DNA from: Methylomonas rapida | GTDB taxonomy: Bacteria; Pseudomonadota; Gammaproteobacteria; Methylococcales; Methylomonadaceae | Assembly (NCBI RefSeq): GCF_024360925.2 | Contig: NZ_CP113517.1 | Span: forward strand, 3,596,001 to 3,660,000 | DNA length: 64,000 bases | Direction: 5' to 3' | In this document: piece after piece, positions 35,195-43,917 of the stretch | Numbering within the stretch: the first letter of the stretch is position 1 | How the letters are laid out: each line of letters begins with the position of its first letter | Position numbers and translations under genes: made by a program | Notes under the pieces: model-generated | The model's database searches: none | What the model was told of the DNA's origin: nothing | Seen by the model: only the letters and a program-made list of their open reading frames with translations

Positions 35195-36655
35195 GCTCAT
35201 CGTTATACACATCTCTGTGCGACAACCTGCTGAGCTTCCAATGCAATGACAAAATCGCGCAAACGCTGCAGTCCGATCCACATGGCTTTGGCACCCGGCG
35301 GCCCGTCATGCTTGCGTCCGAGATAACCGCCCAAGCTCGCCACCAAGAGAATCACTTCGCCCAAGCGAGGTGGCGTAAGCGGCGGCGGGCAAAGCTTAAC
35401 CACAATGTAAGCAGCCCGCCACTCCTGTGGATCGAAGATAATTTCACAATCCATGTCCGGCGTAGTCCGTCCCAACATCAGCGTGAACAATACCCGCCAG
35501 GCAATAACCATGTACAACGCTAAACAAGGTAGCAGTCGGTCCTCGGTTTCCAGATGCAGTCGCTTAATCTGGCATCCGCTCTTGAGCACATGGAAGTACA
35601 CTTCAATGCACCACCGCACGGCGTACCACATGACGATCGTTGCCGCCTGTTCGAAACAATCGATCGGCAAGCTAGTCAACAATAGCCATTCCAAACGTTC
35701 CACGCCAGACGGTGGTGCATCTTCGCGTGCCAGCACCGCATTGATGGTGAGTTCCGGTAGCCGATACCCTATCCGCTTAGGCGGTTTGAGGGTCACTGTA
35801 ATGGCGCGTAACGTGATATGCGCCAGTCGCGCCGTGCGGTTCGGTCGCGGTTTGACGTTCACCTCAGAGTAACCCAATACAGGAGCTTGCTCCACGGCGG
35901 CCCACAGGCATTTCGTACCGTTCTCCGGCGAAGCCAACACTCGGTTTTGCGCCGCACGTACGATCCATTGAGCCCGTACCGCAGGTGCGTAGTCATGGTA
36001 TTCGGCAAACCACTCGTAAATATCGCCCTCCCTGTCGGCAAGATTGATCAGCAGGGTGTCCGGCATTTGCGCCTGTAAAGCGCAACTGTCCTGGTAACTT
36101 TCCAGCCAATGGCGACTCTCTTTTTCGTCTACGCCTTTGTGAAGTCGTTCACTCCTTTGGCTTGGGATCTCTCGAGGCCAATACGATGCTTTCACGACAC
36201 CCAAACAAATACGCGATGGCGTAAAGGCAACTGTCGGATGCAGGCGGCGCAAGTGTTTCTCCACGTCTTTCACTGTGCCAAGTCCCTTCGGCCCCAAGCA
36301 AATATTCTTATCGTCCTCGGTGGTGTCCTGTGCCAGCAGCACGATTGGGCTGCTCTTCATGCGCTCGATCGTGGCATCTCGATGCGGCGCCAGTATCTTC
36401 TCGAATGTCGTCTTAGCGTTATTGAAGAAGCGATAGGCTCCCATCGTCTCCTTCCAGCCTCCGCAGGCCGCCGGAATACTGAGTTGTGGATGCTCGCCCA
36501 ATTGCTCCAATAGCAAGGCCAATCTCTTGTTTAGACGTTGATCTTCCAAATTGGCAGTTTGCACTTCTTCTTCGGCCCAGTTGCTCATCGCCTTTCTCCT
36601 GTTTCTGTGTCTCCTTGTAGTTTAGTCTTTGAGGGACTTGTGTATAACGATGAGC
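35195..36655 (-). mobile_element. IS4-family insertion sequence, complete
   Basis: A 1461-bp element with perfect 17-bp terminal inverted repeats (GCTCATCGTTATACACA at the left, its complement at the right) and an 8-bp direct target duplication. One transposase gene fills it. Intact ends, intact gene and exact duplication indicate recent insertion. The target was a palindrome, see findings. Confidence 0.93.
35203..36588 (-). CDS. IS4-family transposase
   Basis: A 461-residue DDE transposase of the Tn5/IS4 type. The N-terminal domain has LNKRLALLLEQLGEHPQLSI and AACGGWKETMGAYRFFNNAK, as in Tn5-like proteins. The catalytic residues are Asp in LLAQDTTEDD, Asp in LADREGDIYEW, and Glu in the YREK signature (Y-x2-R-x3-E-x6-K in WYAVRWCIEVYFHVLKSG). 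No frameshift or internal stop, so it should be active. Confidence 0.94.
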   Translation of the reverse strand: MSNWAEEEVQTANLEDQRLNKRLALLLEQLGEHPQLSIPAACGGWKETMGAYRFFNNAKTTFEKILAPHRDATIERMKSSPIVLLAQDTTEDDKNICLGPKGLGTVKDVEKHLRRLHPTVAFTPSRICLGVVKASYWPREIPSQRSERLHKGVDEKESRHWLESYQDSCALQAQMPDTLLINLADREGDIYEWFAEYHDYAPAVRAQWIVRAAQNRVLASPENGTKCLWAAVEQAPVLGYSEVNVKPRPNRTARLAHITLRAITVTLKPPKRIGYRLPELTINAVLAREDAPPSGVERLEWLLLTSLPIDCFEQAATIVMWYAVRWCIEVYFHVLKSGCQIKRLHLETEDRLLPCLALYMVIAWRVLFTLMLGRTTPDMDCEIIFDPQEWRAAYIVVKLCPPPLTPPRLGEVILLVASLGGYLGRKHDGPPGAKAMWIGLQRLRDFVIALEAQQVVAQRCV

Positions 36656-36663
36656 GGAGGACC
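36656..36663. repeat. Target-site duplication, right (IS4-family element)
   Basis: GGAGGACC, identical to the left copy at 35187-35194. Confidence 0.85.
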
Positions 36664-36723
36664 GTGGGAACCAGAAAACCAGAAAAAACGTTTCGTTCCT
36701 CACCGCATCGGGTTTTGGAAGCG

Positions 36724-36779
36724 GAAAAAGCTGAAGCTTTTTCACTCCAGCCGGAGTGCAATAGCTGAAGCTATTGCAC
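36724..36779. repeat. Multi-hairpin palindromic repeat, copy 3
   Basis: The clearest copy. Hairpin B, GAAAAAGCT GA AGCTTTTTC (36724-36743); small hairpin ACTCC agc CGGAGT; hairpin A with 11-nt arms GTGCAATAGCT and AGCTATTGCAC (36756-36779). It overlaps the 3' end of the cobD-like gene on the minus strand and supplies its stop codon. Confidence 0.88.
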
Positions 36780-37793
36780 AATCGCTGGATAACCCGCGAG
36801 CAGACGCCTGACTTCAGGCTGCGCCAACGCCTGCTCCAGCCGCTGCCAGCCGGCTTCGTCGGCCGGCAAGCCGAAGCGCACGCTGCACGGGTCTGCAAAA
36901 AAGCGGGTCAAAATACCCTGCCGCGCCAAGCTTTGATGTAATTCCTGCGCCGACTCATGCTTGATCCATTGAAACAACTCGCAGCCACCGGTTGGCGGCC
37001 AGCCGCTTGCCGCGAGCAAGCGTTGCAGGCGTTGGCCTTGCTGTTTTAAGGAGGCGGCGGCCGTTTGCTGCCAGGCGGTGTCGGCCAGCGCCCGCGCCGC
37101 GACATAGCGACCGGGATGACTGATGGGCCAAGGCCCCAGCTTTTCTTGCAACTCGCTCAACAAACCTTGTTCCGCGATGACGAAACCGCAGCGAATGCCG
37201 GCCAAGCCAAAGAATTTTCCCACCGAGCGCAACACGATCAAGCCGGGGCGCACCGGCAACGGACTTAGGCTGTATTCAGTGGGCATCGCATCGATAAAGG
37301 CCTCATCGACGATCAACCAGCCGCCCCGCTGCCTGAGCCTTTCATGCCAGTCCAGCAATTGCTGACGCGGCCATAGGCGGCCGGTGGGGTTATTGGGATT
37401 GATCAGGATCAATACATCCAGGTCGTCCAGGCGCGCATCGATATCGTTTTCAGTGATTACAACCATACGATGCCCTGCCCGCCGCCAGCCTTCCGCATGT
37501 TCGGCATAGGCCGGGTGCAACACGCCTACGCGGGATATTGGTCTGAGCCACGGCAGGGTTTGTATCGCCGCCTGCGAGCCGGCCACCGCCAAAAGGGACG
37601 AATTTTGATAATAGCGCCGCGCGGCTGGCAACAACTCGTCATCGTCCTCCGGCAAACGCTGCCAGACCTCCGCCGGCACGGGCGGAACCGGCCAGCCGTT
37701 GGGATTGATGCCGGTGGATAAGTCCAGCCACTCGGCCAAGGGGATGCCGTATTCGCTTGCCGCGCGCTGCAAGCGGCCTCCGTGTTCCAGCAC
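36771..37793 (-). CDS. cobD: Threonine-phosphate decarboxylase (CobD/CobC)
   Basis: A 340-residue class I/II PLP enzyme starting MLEHGGRLQRAASEYGIPLA, with WLDLSTGINPNGWP, LINPNNPTGRLWP, IVDEAFIDAMP and the PLP-lysine region RSVGKFFGLAGIRCGFVI. It makes (R)-1-amino-2-propanol phosphate for the nucleotide loop of cobalamin. This is Salmonella CobD, called CobC in Pseudomonas nomenclature. Its last codons (ATT GTG CAA TAG) lie in the palindromic repeat, so the C-terminus was trimmed or extended by the repeat. Confidence 0.9.
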   Translation of the reverse strand: MLEHGGRLQRAASEYGIPLAEWLDLSTGINPNGWPVPPVPAEVWQRLPEDDDELLPAARRYYQNSSLLAVAGSQAAIQTLPWLRPISRVGVLHPAYAEHAEGWRRAGHRMVVITENDIDARLDDLDVLILINPNNPTGRLWPRQQLLDWHERLRQRGGWLIVDEAFIDAMPTEYSLSPLPVRPGLIVLRSVGKFFGLAGIRCGFVIAEQGLLSELQEKLGPWPISHPGRYVAARALADTAWQQTAAASLKQQGQRLQRLLAASGWPPTGGCELFQWIKHESAQELHQSLARQGILTRFFADPCSVRFGLPADEAGWQRLEQALAQPEVRRLLAGYPAIVQ

Positions 37794-37837
37794 TGTTATC
37801 TCCTATGCAGTTATCTGTTTGTAACTAATCAGTGATG

Positions 37838-37917
37838 CCTGTAGGAGAGACGCCAGTCGCGATTCAAAAGCCTTCAGATCGCGACTATGCGTCGCTCATA
37901 CCAGGGCGCTCCTACAG
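37838..37917. repeat. CGTCGCTCCTACA palindrome family, full copy
   Basis: CTGTAGGAGAGACGCCAGTC and GCGATT face ATCGCGACTATGCGTCGCTC and a final GCGCTCCTACAG. An imperfect 80-base palindrome between the cobD and Uma2 genes, ending just before the Uma2 stop codon. Confidence 0.75.
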
Positions 37918-37923
37918 CATGGC

Positions 37924-38514
37924 CTATATCGGCTTTGCGGCCTTGTATTCGTTGATGTCAGGATTGTCGACCCGGTCGTAGATGTCTTCCACCGGCAAGG
38001 TCAGGCCGATGGATTCGAAACTCACTTCATCGCCCAAAAAGAAATATTCAGACAGCCAGTTATTGCTGCGGCGTAGCACTTGCACCGAAACGATGTCCGG
38101 CTCGATCAGCACATATTCCTGCAAGGAAGGCAGGTTGATGTAGCGAATCAATTTGGTCGTGGTGTCGGTTTTGCGTGTAGAGCGGGACAATACCTCGACG
38201 ATGATGACCGGCGCGTTCGAAAAAACATCGTCGCCGCGCATCTTGCTGCAATCGACCAGCACGTCGGGGTAGACGTAATCCTTGCCCAGTTTGACTTTGA
38301 TGTCGGCCATGAAGGTGGCGCATGGCGTGCCTTCGAGATGGTTGCCGAATTTCCGCAATATATTCGCGGCGATGCAGCTATGGTTGTAGCCGGCCCCGGC
38401 CATCGCATAAACCCGGCCGTCGATATATTCGCGTTTCAGCTCGGCAGCGGGTTCCGTGGCCAGATACTCTTCTTCGCTCAAATAGTCGTTTTCGTATGGT
38501 TTATCCAGCGCCAT
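37924..38514 (-). CDS. Uma2-family (DUF820) putative endonuclease
   Basis: A 196-residue protein starting MALDKPYENDYLSEEEYLAT, with the Uma2 core: KREYIDGRVYAMAGAGYNHS, a PD-(D/E)xK-like VYPDVLVDCS and PVIIVEVLSRSTRKTDTTTK. The family is restriction-endonuclease-like and widespread in cyanobacteria and some proteobacteria; its role is unknown. The ATG at 38514 has GGAG seven bases upstream; an ATG at 38526 is less likely. Sits between two cobalamin genes and is flanked on both sides by the same palindrome family. Confidence 0.88.
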   Translation of the reverse strand: MALDKPYENDYLSEEEYLATEPAAELKREYIDGRVYAMAGAGYNHSCIAANILRKFGNHLEGTPCATFMADIKVKLGKDYVYPDVLVDCSKMRGDDVFSNAPVIIVEVLSRSTRKTDTTTKLIRYINLPSLQEYVLIEPDIVSVQVLRRSNNWLSEYFFLGDEVSFESIGLTLPVEDIYDRVDNPDINEYKAAKPI

Positions 38515-38613
38515 GGCGAGCTCCATCGGTTTTTTGTGCTTGACCGCTATTGTTGGTCACTCGGCGTGCAAAAACAAGCGCCATGGCAAAGCCGTTATCG
38601 ATCATTGACTGTC

Positions 38614-38674
38614 GTAGGAGCGACGCCTCGTCGCGATTAACACCTTTCAAATCGCGACGAGGCGTCGCTCCTAC
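38614..38674. repeat. Perfect palindrome with 25-bp arms
   Basis: The left arm 38614-38638 (GTAGGAGCGACGCCTCGTCG then CGATT) and the right arm 38650-38674 are exact reverse complements around an 11-base loop. Same family as 20351-20398 and 37838-37917. No mismatch suggests a recent copy. Confidence 0.9.
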
Positions 38675-38761
38675 AACTGATTTATCATTATTTTCCTACA
38701 CCTTATAAACAGCCGATTACTTTCCGCTAAACACTAACGCGGTCTGCGCAAGGAACGCCGG

Positions 38762-40054
38762 TTAAAACAAACCCGCCGCCGCCTGCGGATTAAACGGGAA
38801 ATATAAATGCAGGTAAGATGCCTGCAGCGAACCCGAGCGATAAAAACCTTCGGCTTGGCTGCGATTGCGTTGCGGCGCCGAATGCAACGCGGGCTCGAGT
38901 TCGGTTTCCAATTGCGAATGATGAAAGCTGTGGCCGCGGATTTCGCCTTGCTCCAGCCATAAACTTTGCATCCCCAGATTGACCAGCCGGCTTTGCATGC
39001 GGGCTTGCCCTTGCAGTAAGCCCGCCATCGGCGCCGAATGGCCTTCCTTGTCGGTCAAGCTGTCCAGCAAGAAACCACCGCATTCGGCATAGATCGGCTT
39101 ATGGGCTTGATGATGCGTCCGCAAGGCTTGTTTCATCGCCCGGTTTTCGGCCAAGGCGTTTAGGTGCAATTCCGGGTAGCCGCCAGGCAAGTAGACACTA
39201 TCCGCATCCGGCAGAGCTTGGTCGGTTAGCGGCGAGAAAAAACGCAATTCGGCGCCCATCGCTTGCAGACAATCCAGATTGGCCTGATAAATAAATGAAA
39301 ACGCCGCATCGCGGGCCACGGCGATACGTTTGCCGGCCAGCAAACGCGGCGGCGCCTGGGTTTTAATTGGTGCAAACGCCACGGGTTCCGGCAAGCGACA
39401 CGGCGCCAGGCTGTTCAATAATTCGCCGGCGCGAGCCAGGCGCTGATCCAGATCGCCGATTTCATCGGCCTGCAACAGCCCTAAATGGCGCGACGGCAAG
39501 CCGACCGCATCGTCGTTGGCCATTGCCGCCAGTAATGGCATATCGGACGGCAAGGCTTCGGCCAGCCATTGGGCATGGCCAGGGCTACCGACCTTGTTGG
39601 CGATCACGCCGGCAAAGGGCAAGCCCGCTCTGTAATGAGCCAAGCCAAAAGCCACGGCGGCAAAGGTTTGCGCCATGCCTTGCGCATCGATGACCGTTGC
39701 CACCGGCACCGCAAGCGCCTGTGCCAAATCCGCGCTGCTGCTATCGCCGTCGTACAAGCCCATGACGCCTTCGATCAAAATCACCTCGGCCTCGCTGGCG
39801 GCACGGTAAAGCAGCTCGCGGCAATGCGCCTCGCCCATCATCCATAAATCCAGCTGGTACACCGGCTGCCCGCAGGCATGCGCCAAGATTTGCGGGTCGA
39901 TGAAATCGGGCCCGGTCTTGAAGACACGGACTTTAAGGCCTTCTCGGCGGTGATGATAGGCCAAGGCGGCGGTGACGGTGGTTTTGCCCTGGCCGGATGC
40001 CGGCGCGCTGATCAACATGGCCGGGCAGTGGCGAAGGAGAGATGAGTCGGTCAT
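38762..40054 (-). CDS. cobB: Cobyrinic acid a,c-diamide synthase
   Basis: A 430-residue protein with an N-terminal P-loop domain (MLISAPASGQGKTTVTAALA; FKTGPDFIDPQI; EGVMGLYDG) and a C-terminal type 1 glutamine amidotransferase domain (YLPGGYPELHLNAL; IYAECGGFLL with the nucleophile Cys; HSFHHSQLE). It amidates the a and c side chains of cobyrinate using glutamine and ATP. Known as CobB or CbiA. With cobD it shows cobalamin synthesis ability; the other genes must be elsewhere. Confidence 0.93.
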   Translation of the reverse strand: MTDSSLLRHCPAMLISAPASGQGKTTVTAALAYHHRREGLKVRVFKTGPDFIDPQILAHACGQPVYQLDLWMMGEAHCRELLYRAASEAEVILIEGVMGLYDGDSSSADLAQALAVPVATVIDAQGMAQTFAAVAFGLAHYRAGLPFAGVIANKVGSPGHAQWLAEALPSDMPLLAAMANDDAVGLPSRHLGLLQADEIGDLDQRLARAGELLNSLAPCRLPEPVAFAPIKTQAPPRLLAGKRIAVARDAAFSFIYQANLDCLQAMGAELRFFSPLTDQALPDADSVYLPGGYPELHLNALAENRAMKQALRTHHQAHKPIYAECGGFLLDSLTDKEGHSAPMAGLLQGQARMQSRLVNLGMQSLWLEQGEIRGHSFHHSQLETELEPALHSAPQRNRSQAEGFYRSGSLQASYLHLYFPFNPQAAAGLF

Positions 40055-40374
40055 ATTTATGGTTTGTTGCTACCCGTGGAAAGCCCGGCAAACATGGCCC
40101 ACCCACCGTGGTGATGGATGGCGCGCGGTGTATAAACCGTGATTTTGTCTATCATTGAATTCACTGCCTGGAGTTTCCGTTAAACGAAGTGCGAGTTTTT
40201 TGTCTGTTGCCGGGGTATCATTGTCAAAGCGAGAAGTATAACGCCCTACTCCAGCGTGATGTATGTGAGTTTAGCGATATAAGTGACCTTATCTAATTTT
40301 TTTTTGTGTAATATCAGTTTTGGTCAAGCACGAAAAGAATCAGTAAAAACAAAATATTACCTTCAAAAAAATCA
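40055..40374. other. Divergent intergenic region between cobB and the polysaccharide cluster
   Basis: No gene. I looked for a cobalamin riboswitch on the cobB side and for a JUMPstart/ops element (GGCGGTAG) on the polysaccharide side and saw neither. The right part is AT-rich, with TGTAATAT near 40308 as a candidate -10 box of the cluster. Confidence 0.5.
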
Positions 40375-41451
40375 ATGATTAGCAAGCCTAATTTATACAC
40401 CAAGGCTAAGAAAATCTTTCGTCGTCCAATCGTCCATATAGCGGTTGCAGACAAATTCATGGCGCCGTATGTCGAATTCGTCAATGCTCATTTCGATCCG
40501 AATGACCATCTGTTTCTATTGACCAGACTTAATCAAAACTCCATGCCTCAGGCTGAGAATGTTACTGATTTAAGTGATTGTTCAAGGTTGAGTATGGTGC
40601 TTAAGTGGTTGTGGGCTATCGCTCGTGCACGTAAAGTCATCCTACACGGACTCTTTGACTCTCGGCTAGTTCGTATTTTGGCTCTTGTGCCATGGTGGTT
40701 GAGCAAATGTTACTGGGTGATTTGGGGGGGAGACCTTTACTATCACATAATGGATAAAAAAGATCCTAACTATCATAGAAATGAATACTTCCGCAAGTTT
40801 GTGATATGCCGACTAAGCGGGCTAATTACTCATATCTGCGGAGATTTTGAATTGGCGAGAAAATGGTATGGAGCTACCGGTCGGTGGTACGAGTGCTTTA
40901 TGTATCCAAGCAATCTATATCATCAGCCTTGTATTAGAACAAGACCGCATGAAACTACCAACATTTTAGTTGGAAACTCTGCTACGGACACCAATAATCA
41001 CATTGAGGCTCTGGATAAACTGCGCATATATGCCGATAAAAACATTCGTATTTATTGCCCTCTTTCTTATGGGGACTTTGAATATGCGCAGAAGATTTCA
41101 GACTATGGAATGACACTCTTTGGTGACAAATTCATTGCTTTGCGCGACTTCATGTCCTTCGAGAAATACCTGGATTTACTTGCACAAATTGATATTGCTA
41201 TTTTTAACCACAATCGCCAACAGGGAATGGGGAACATTACGACATTATTAGGCTCAGGAAAAAAAGTATATATGCGAAAAAACGTTACTTCTTGGTCAAC
41301 TTTTGAGCAATTAGGCGTACAGTTATACGACATCAAATTATTGAATTTAAATAAATTAGATTCAGATATTGCAAAACAAAATCACGACAATATCTCTAAT
41401 TACTTTTCCAAGTCTATATTGGTAAAACAAATTATGGAAGTAATAAAATGA
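40375..41451 (+). CDS. wecF: WecF-like Fuc4NAc (GT56) transferase
   Basis: A 358-residue protein of the GT56 family. Diagnostic stretches are ILVGNSATDTNNHIEALDKL, IYCPLSYGDFEYAQKISDYG, MTLFGDKFIALRDFMSFEKY, and FNHNRQQGMGNITTLLGSGK followed by KVYMRKN. In E. coli, WecF moves Fuc4NAc from TDP-Fuc4NAc onto lipid II of enterobacterial common antigen. Here the real donor may be a formylated relative because a formyltransferase gene overlaps the stop by four bases. First gene of the cluster; clearly AT-richer than cobB. Confidence 0.88.
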   Translation: MISKPNLYTKAKKIFRRPIVHIAVADKFMAPYVEFVNAHFDPNDHLFLLTRLNQNSMPQAENVTDLSDCSRLSMVLKWLWAIARARKVILHGLFDSRLVRILALVPWWLSKCYWVIWGGDLYYHIMDKKDPNYHRNEYFRKFVICRLSGLITHICGDFELARKWYGATGRWYECFMYPSNLYHQPCIRTRPHETTNILVGNSATDTNNHIEALDKLRIYADKNIRIYCPLSYGDFEYAQKISDYGMTLFGDKFIALRDFMSFEKYLDLLAQIDIAIFNHNRQQGMGNITTLLGSGKKVYMRKNVTSWSTFEQLGVQLYDIKLLNLNKLDSDIAKQNHDNISNYFSKSILVKQIMEVIK

Positions 41452-42101
41452 TACATATTGTATTTCTGGCTTCCGGAAATGGTGGAAATATGAAGTTTTT
41501 TCACCAATCCATTCTTGATGACTTGATTACTGGCGTACGGTTAACGGTGATAGCTGACAGAGAATGCGGATCGATTTATTATGCAGATAATAATAATATA
41601 CAAAATTATGTCATAAACTACCAGAGATCCGCCACCCTCGAACTCAGCACAACCTTACAAAAAGTAGAACCGGATATCATTGTTACAAATTGGCACAAAA
41701 TTATTGACAAAAATACTGTTGCCAACTATTCCGGACGACTGGTCAATTTGCATTACTCTTTGCTTCCAGTCTTTGGGGGGCTAATAGGGATTGAACCAAT
41801 TCAAAGAGCCTATTCAAAAGGATGTAAATTTATTGGTCCAACTTGCCACCTTGTAGATGAAGAGGTTGATTCAGGAACAATTCTGGCTCAAGCTGTTTTT
41901 CCAATTATTATTCCTTTGGAAAAGTCGATTGATTTAATGTTTCGAAAGGGATGTCTTGTGTTACTTAATGGTATTGAAATTATCCTTGGAACAAACCTAG
42001 CAAGACATAGAAGCATAAGCGGAGGCATGTATTCACCGAGGCTGACATTTAACGAAAGCGTATTTGATGAAGCTTTCTGGCAAAAAGTAGCCCTCGCATG
42101 A
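41448..42101 (+). CDS. PurN-like sugar N-formyltransferase
   Basis: A 217-residue formyltransferase-fold protein. The start IVFLASGNGGNMKFF is the glycine-rich loop of PurN. The catalytic triad is visible as Asn100 and His102 in VNLHYSLLP and Asp141 in VDEEVDSG. Short single-domain members in polysaccharide clusters formylate 4-amino-4,6-dideoxy sugars such as dTDP-Qui4N or Fuc4N. Given wecE and wecF around it, dTDP-Fuc4N is the best substrate guess. A true purine-pathway PurN would not be in this operon. Four-base overlaps on both sides. Confidence 0.78.
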   Translation: MIHIVFLASGNGGNMKFFHQSILDDLITGVRLTVIADRECGSIYYADNNNIQNYVINYQRSATLELSTTLQKVEPDIIVTNWHKIIDKNTVANYSGRLVNLHYSLLPVFGGLIGIEPIQRAYSKGCKFIGPTCHLVDEEVDSGTILAQAVFPIIIPLEKSIDLMFRKGCLVLLNGIEIILGTNLARHRSISGGMYSPRLTFNESVFDEAFWQKVALA

Positions 42102-42790
42102 AAAAAGTCGCTATTCTTCAATCAAACTACATCCCTTGGAAAGGCTATTTTGATCTGATTGCTGCCGTGGATGAGTTTATTCTATATGATGACATGCAAT
42201 ATACAAGGAGAGACTGGAGAAATAGAAATATAATCAAAACACCACAAGGTCTTCATTGGCTTACCGTTCCCGTTAAAGCAAAAGGTAAATTTGAACAAAC
42301 TATTCGGGATACGGAAATTGATGGATATAAATGGCGTGAACAACACTGGAAAACACTCATTTCAAACTATCGAAAATCTGCACATTTTTCAGATGTCGCC
42401 GAGATCATCGAGCCGCTTTATCAGGCCTCATATCGAACAATTTCCGAAGTTAACCTAGCATTTATTAAGGCAGTCTGCAATTATCTAGGAATTATTACAA
42501 AAATTTCCAACTCGTGGGATTACCATTTGATCAATGGCAAGACAGAGCGATTGGTTAATTTGTGCCAGCAAGCAAATGCAACTGAATATATTTCTGGACC
42601 TGCTGCAAAAGAATACATCGAGCCAGAATATTTTGAAGCGGCGGAAATAAGCTTAAGCTGGTTTGATTACCAGGGTTACAGAGAATATCCTCAATTATGG
42701 GGATATTTCGTACATGGGGTAACTATCTTAGATTTGATGTTTAACTGCGGCAAGGATGCGCCTAATTATATGCGTTATGTAAAGAAATGA
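42098..42790 (+). CDS. WbqC-family protein
   Basis: A 230-residue protein of the WbqC family: VAILQSNYIPWKGYFDLIAA, DEFILYDDMQYTRRDWRNRN, TVPVKAKGKFEQTI and a C-terminal LSWFDYQGYREYPQLWGYF. Family members occur in O-antigen and capsule clusters beside amino-sugar genes, but no reaction is established to my knowledge. The His, Asp and Tyr residues could form an active site. Translationally coupled to both neighbours. Confidence 0.85.
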   Translation: MKKVAILQSNYIPWKGYFDLIAAVDEFILYDDMQYTRRDWRNRNIIKTPQGLHWLTVPVKAKGKFEQTIRDTEIDGYKWREQHWKTLISNYRKSAHFSDVAEIIEPLYQASYRTISEVNLAFIKAVCNYLGIITKISNSWDYHLINGKTERLVNLCQQANATEYISGPAAKEYIEPEYFEAAEISLSWFDYQGYREYPQLWGYFVHGVTILDLMFNCGKDAPNYMRYVKK

Positions 42791-43917
42791 TTCCTTTTAA
42801 TCTCCCACCACACACCGGCAACGAGGAAAAATTTGTCCTTGAGGCCATGAACAGTGACAAGATTTCCGGCGATGGCAAGTTTGGTCGAATGTGTCAGGCG
42901 TGGTTCGAACAAAGAATTGGTTGCGCCAAAGCATTGTTGACTCCATCCTGTACACAGGCTCTCGAGATGGCCGCCATTCTTATCGATACTCAGCCTGGCG
43001 ACGAGGTAATCATGCCTAGCTATACCTTCGTCAGCACGGCAAATGCTTTCGTTTTGCGCGGGGCGAAAATCGTGTTTGTAGACATTCGCCCCGATACGAT
43101 GAATATCAACGAGCAATTGATAGAAGCTGCGATTACGCCCAAGACCAAGGCAATTGTGCCTGTACATTATGCGGGTGTAGGTTGCGAGATGTCTGTGATT
43201 ATGGATATTGCTGAACGACATGAGCTATTTGTCATTGAGGATGCAGCGCAGGGCATGATGTCATCTTATCGTGGTAAGGCACTGGGTTCATTCGGGCACA
43301 TGGCGACTTACAGCTTTCATGAAACCAAAAACTTTACGAGTGGGGGTGAAGGCGGTTTGCTCCTTATCAATGATGAGCGCTTTATCCATCGAGCTGAAAT
43401 CATCCGTGAAAAGGGAACTAACCGTTGTCAATTCTTCCGAGGCGCAGTAGACAAATATTCCTGGGTGGATTTGGGGAGTAGCTACCTGCCAAGCGAATTA
43501 CAATCGGCCTATCTCTGGGGGCAGTTGGAATTGGCCGATGAAATAACCTTAAATCGCCTTGAGGCCTGGAATTTATACCGCGATGCATTCGCCGATTTGG
43601 CGTCGAAGAGATATATCGTGTTACCGAGCATTCCAGATAACTGCAAACACAATGGACACATGTTTTACCTGAAATGCAAAGATTTAGACGAGCGCGCGAA
43701 ATTGCTCACCCATCTGAAGCAAAATAACATCCTAGCAGTGTTTCATTACGTGCCATTGCATAGCGCTCCTGCCGGGAAGAAATTCGGTCGTTTCCACGGG
43801 GAAGATGAGTACACCACCTATGAAAGTCAACGGCTAGCTAGATTGCCTCTTTGGTACGGGATTGAAGCAGCAGTGCGCCAACAGGTAATCGATCATGTTA
43901 TCGAGTTTTATTCATGA
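42787..43917 (+). CDS. wecE: WecE-like dTDP-4-amino-4,6-dideoxygalactose transaminase
   Basis: A 376-residue DegT/DnrJ/EryC1 aminotransferase. It matches the WecE (RffA) subgroup from the start (MIPFNLPPHTGNEEKFVLEA) to the end. The PLP lysine is in YSFHETKNFTSGGEGGLLL; IEDAAQGMMSSYRGKALGSF contains the PLP-binding Asp. It transfers an amino group from glutamate to dTDP-4-keto-6-deoxyglucose to give dTDP-Fuc4N. That product is the expected substrate of the formyltransferase two genes upstream. Confidence 0.92.
   Translation: MIPFNLPPHTGNEEKFVLEAMNSDKISGDGKFGRMCQAWFEQRIGCAKALLTPSCTQALEMAAILIDTQPGDEVIMPSYTFVSTANAFVLRGAKIVFVDIRPDTMNINEQLIEAAITPKTKAIVPVHYAGVGCEMSVIMDIAERHELFVIEDAAQGMMSSYRGKALGSFGHMATYSFHETKNFTSGGEGGLLLINDERFIHRAEIIREKGTNRCQFFRGAVDKYSWVDLGSSYLPSELQSAYLWGQLELADEITLNRLEAWNLYRDAFADLASKRYIVLPSIPDNCKHNGHMFYLKCKDLDERAKLLTHLKQNNILAVFHYVPLHSAPAGKKFGRFHGEDEYTTYESQRLARLPLWYGIEAAVRQQVIDHVIEFYS

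Noticed and set aside
40055..40374. Cobalamin riboswitch before cobB or JUMPstart/ops before the polysaccharide genes
   Set aside because: The conserved B12-box strings and GGCGGTAG were looked for by eye and not found.
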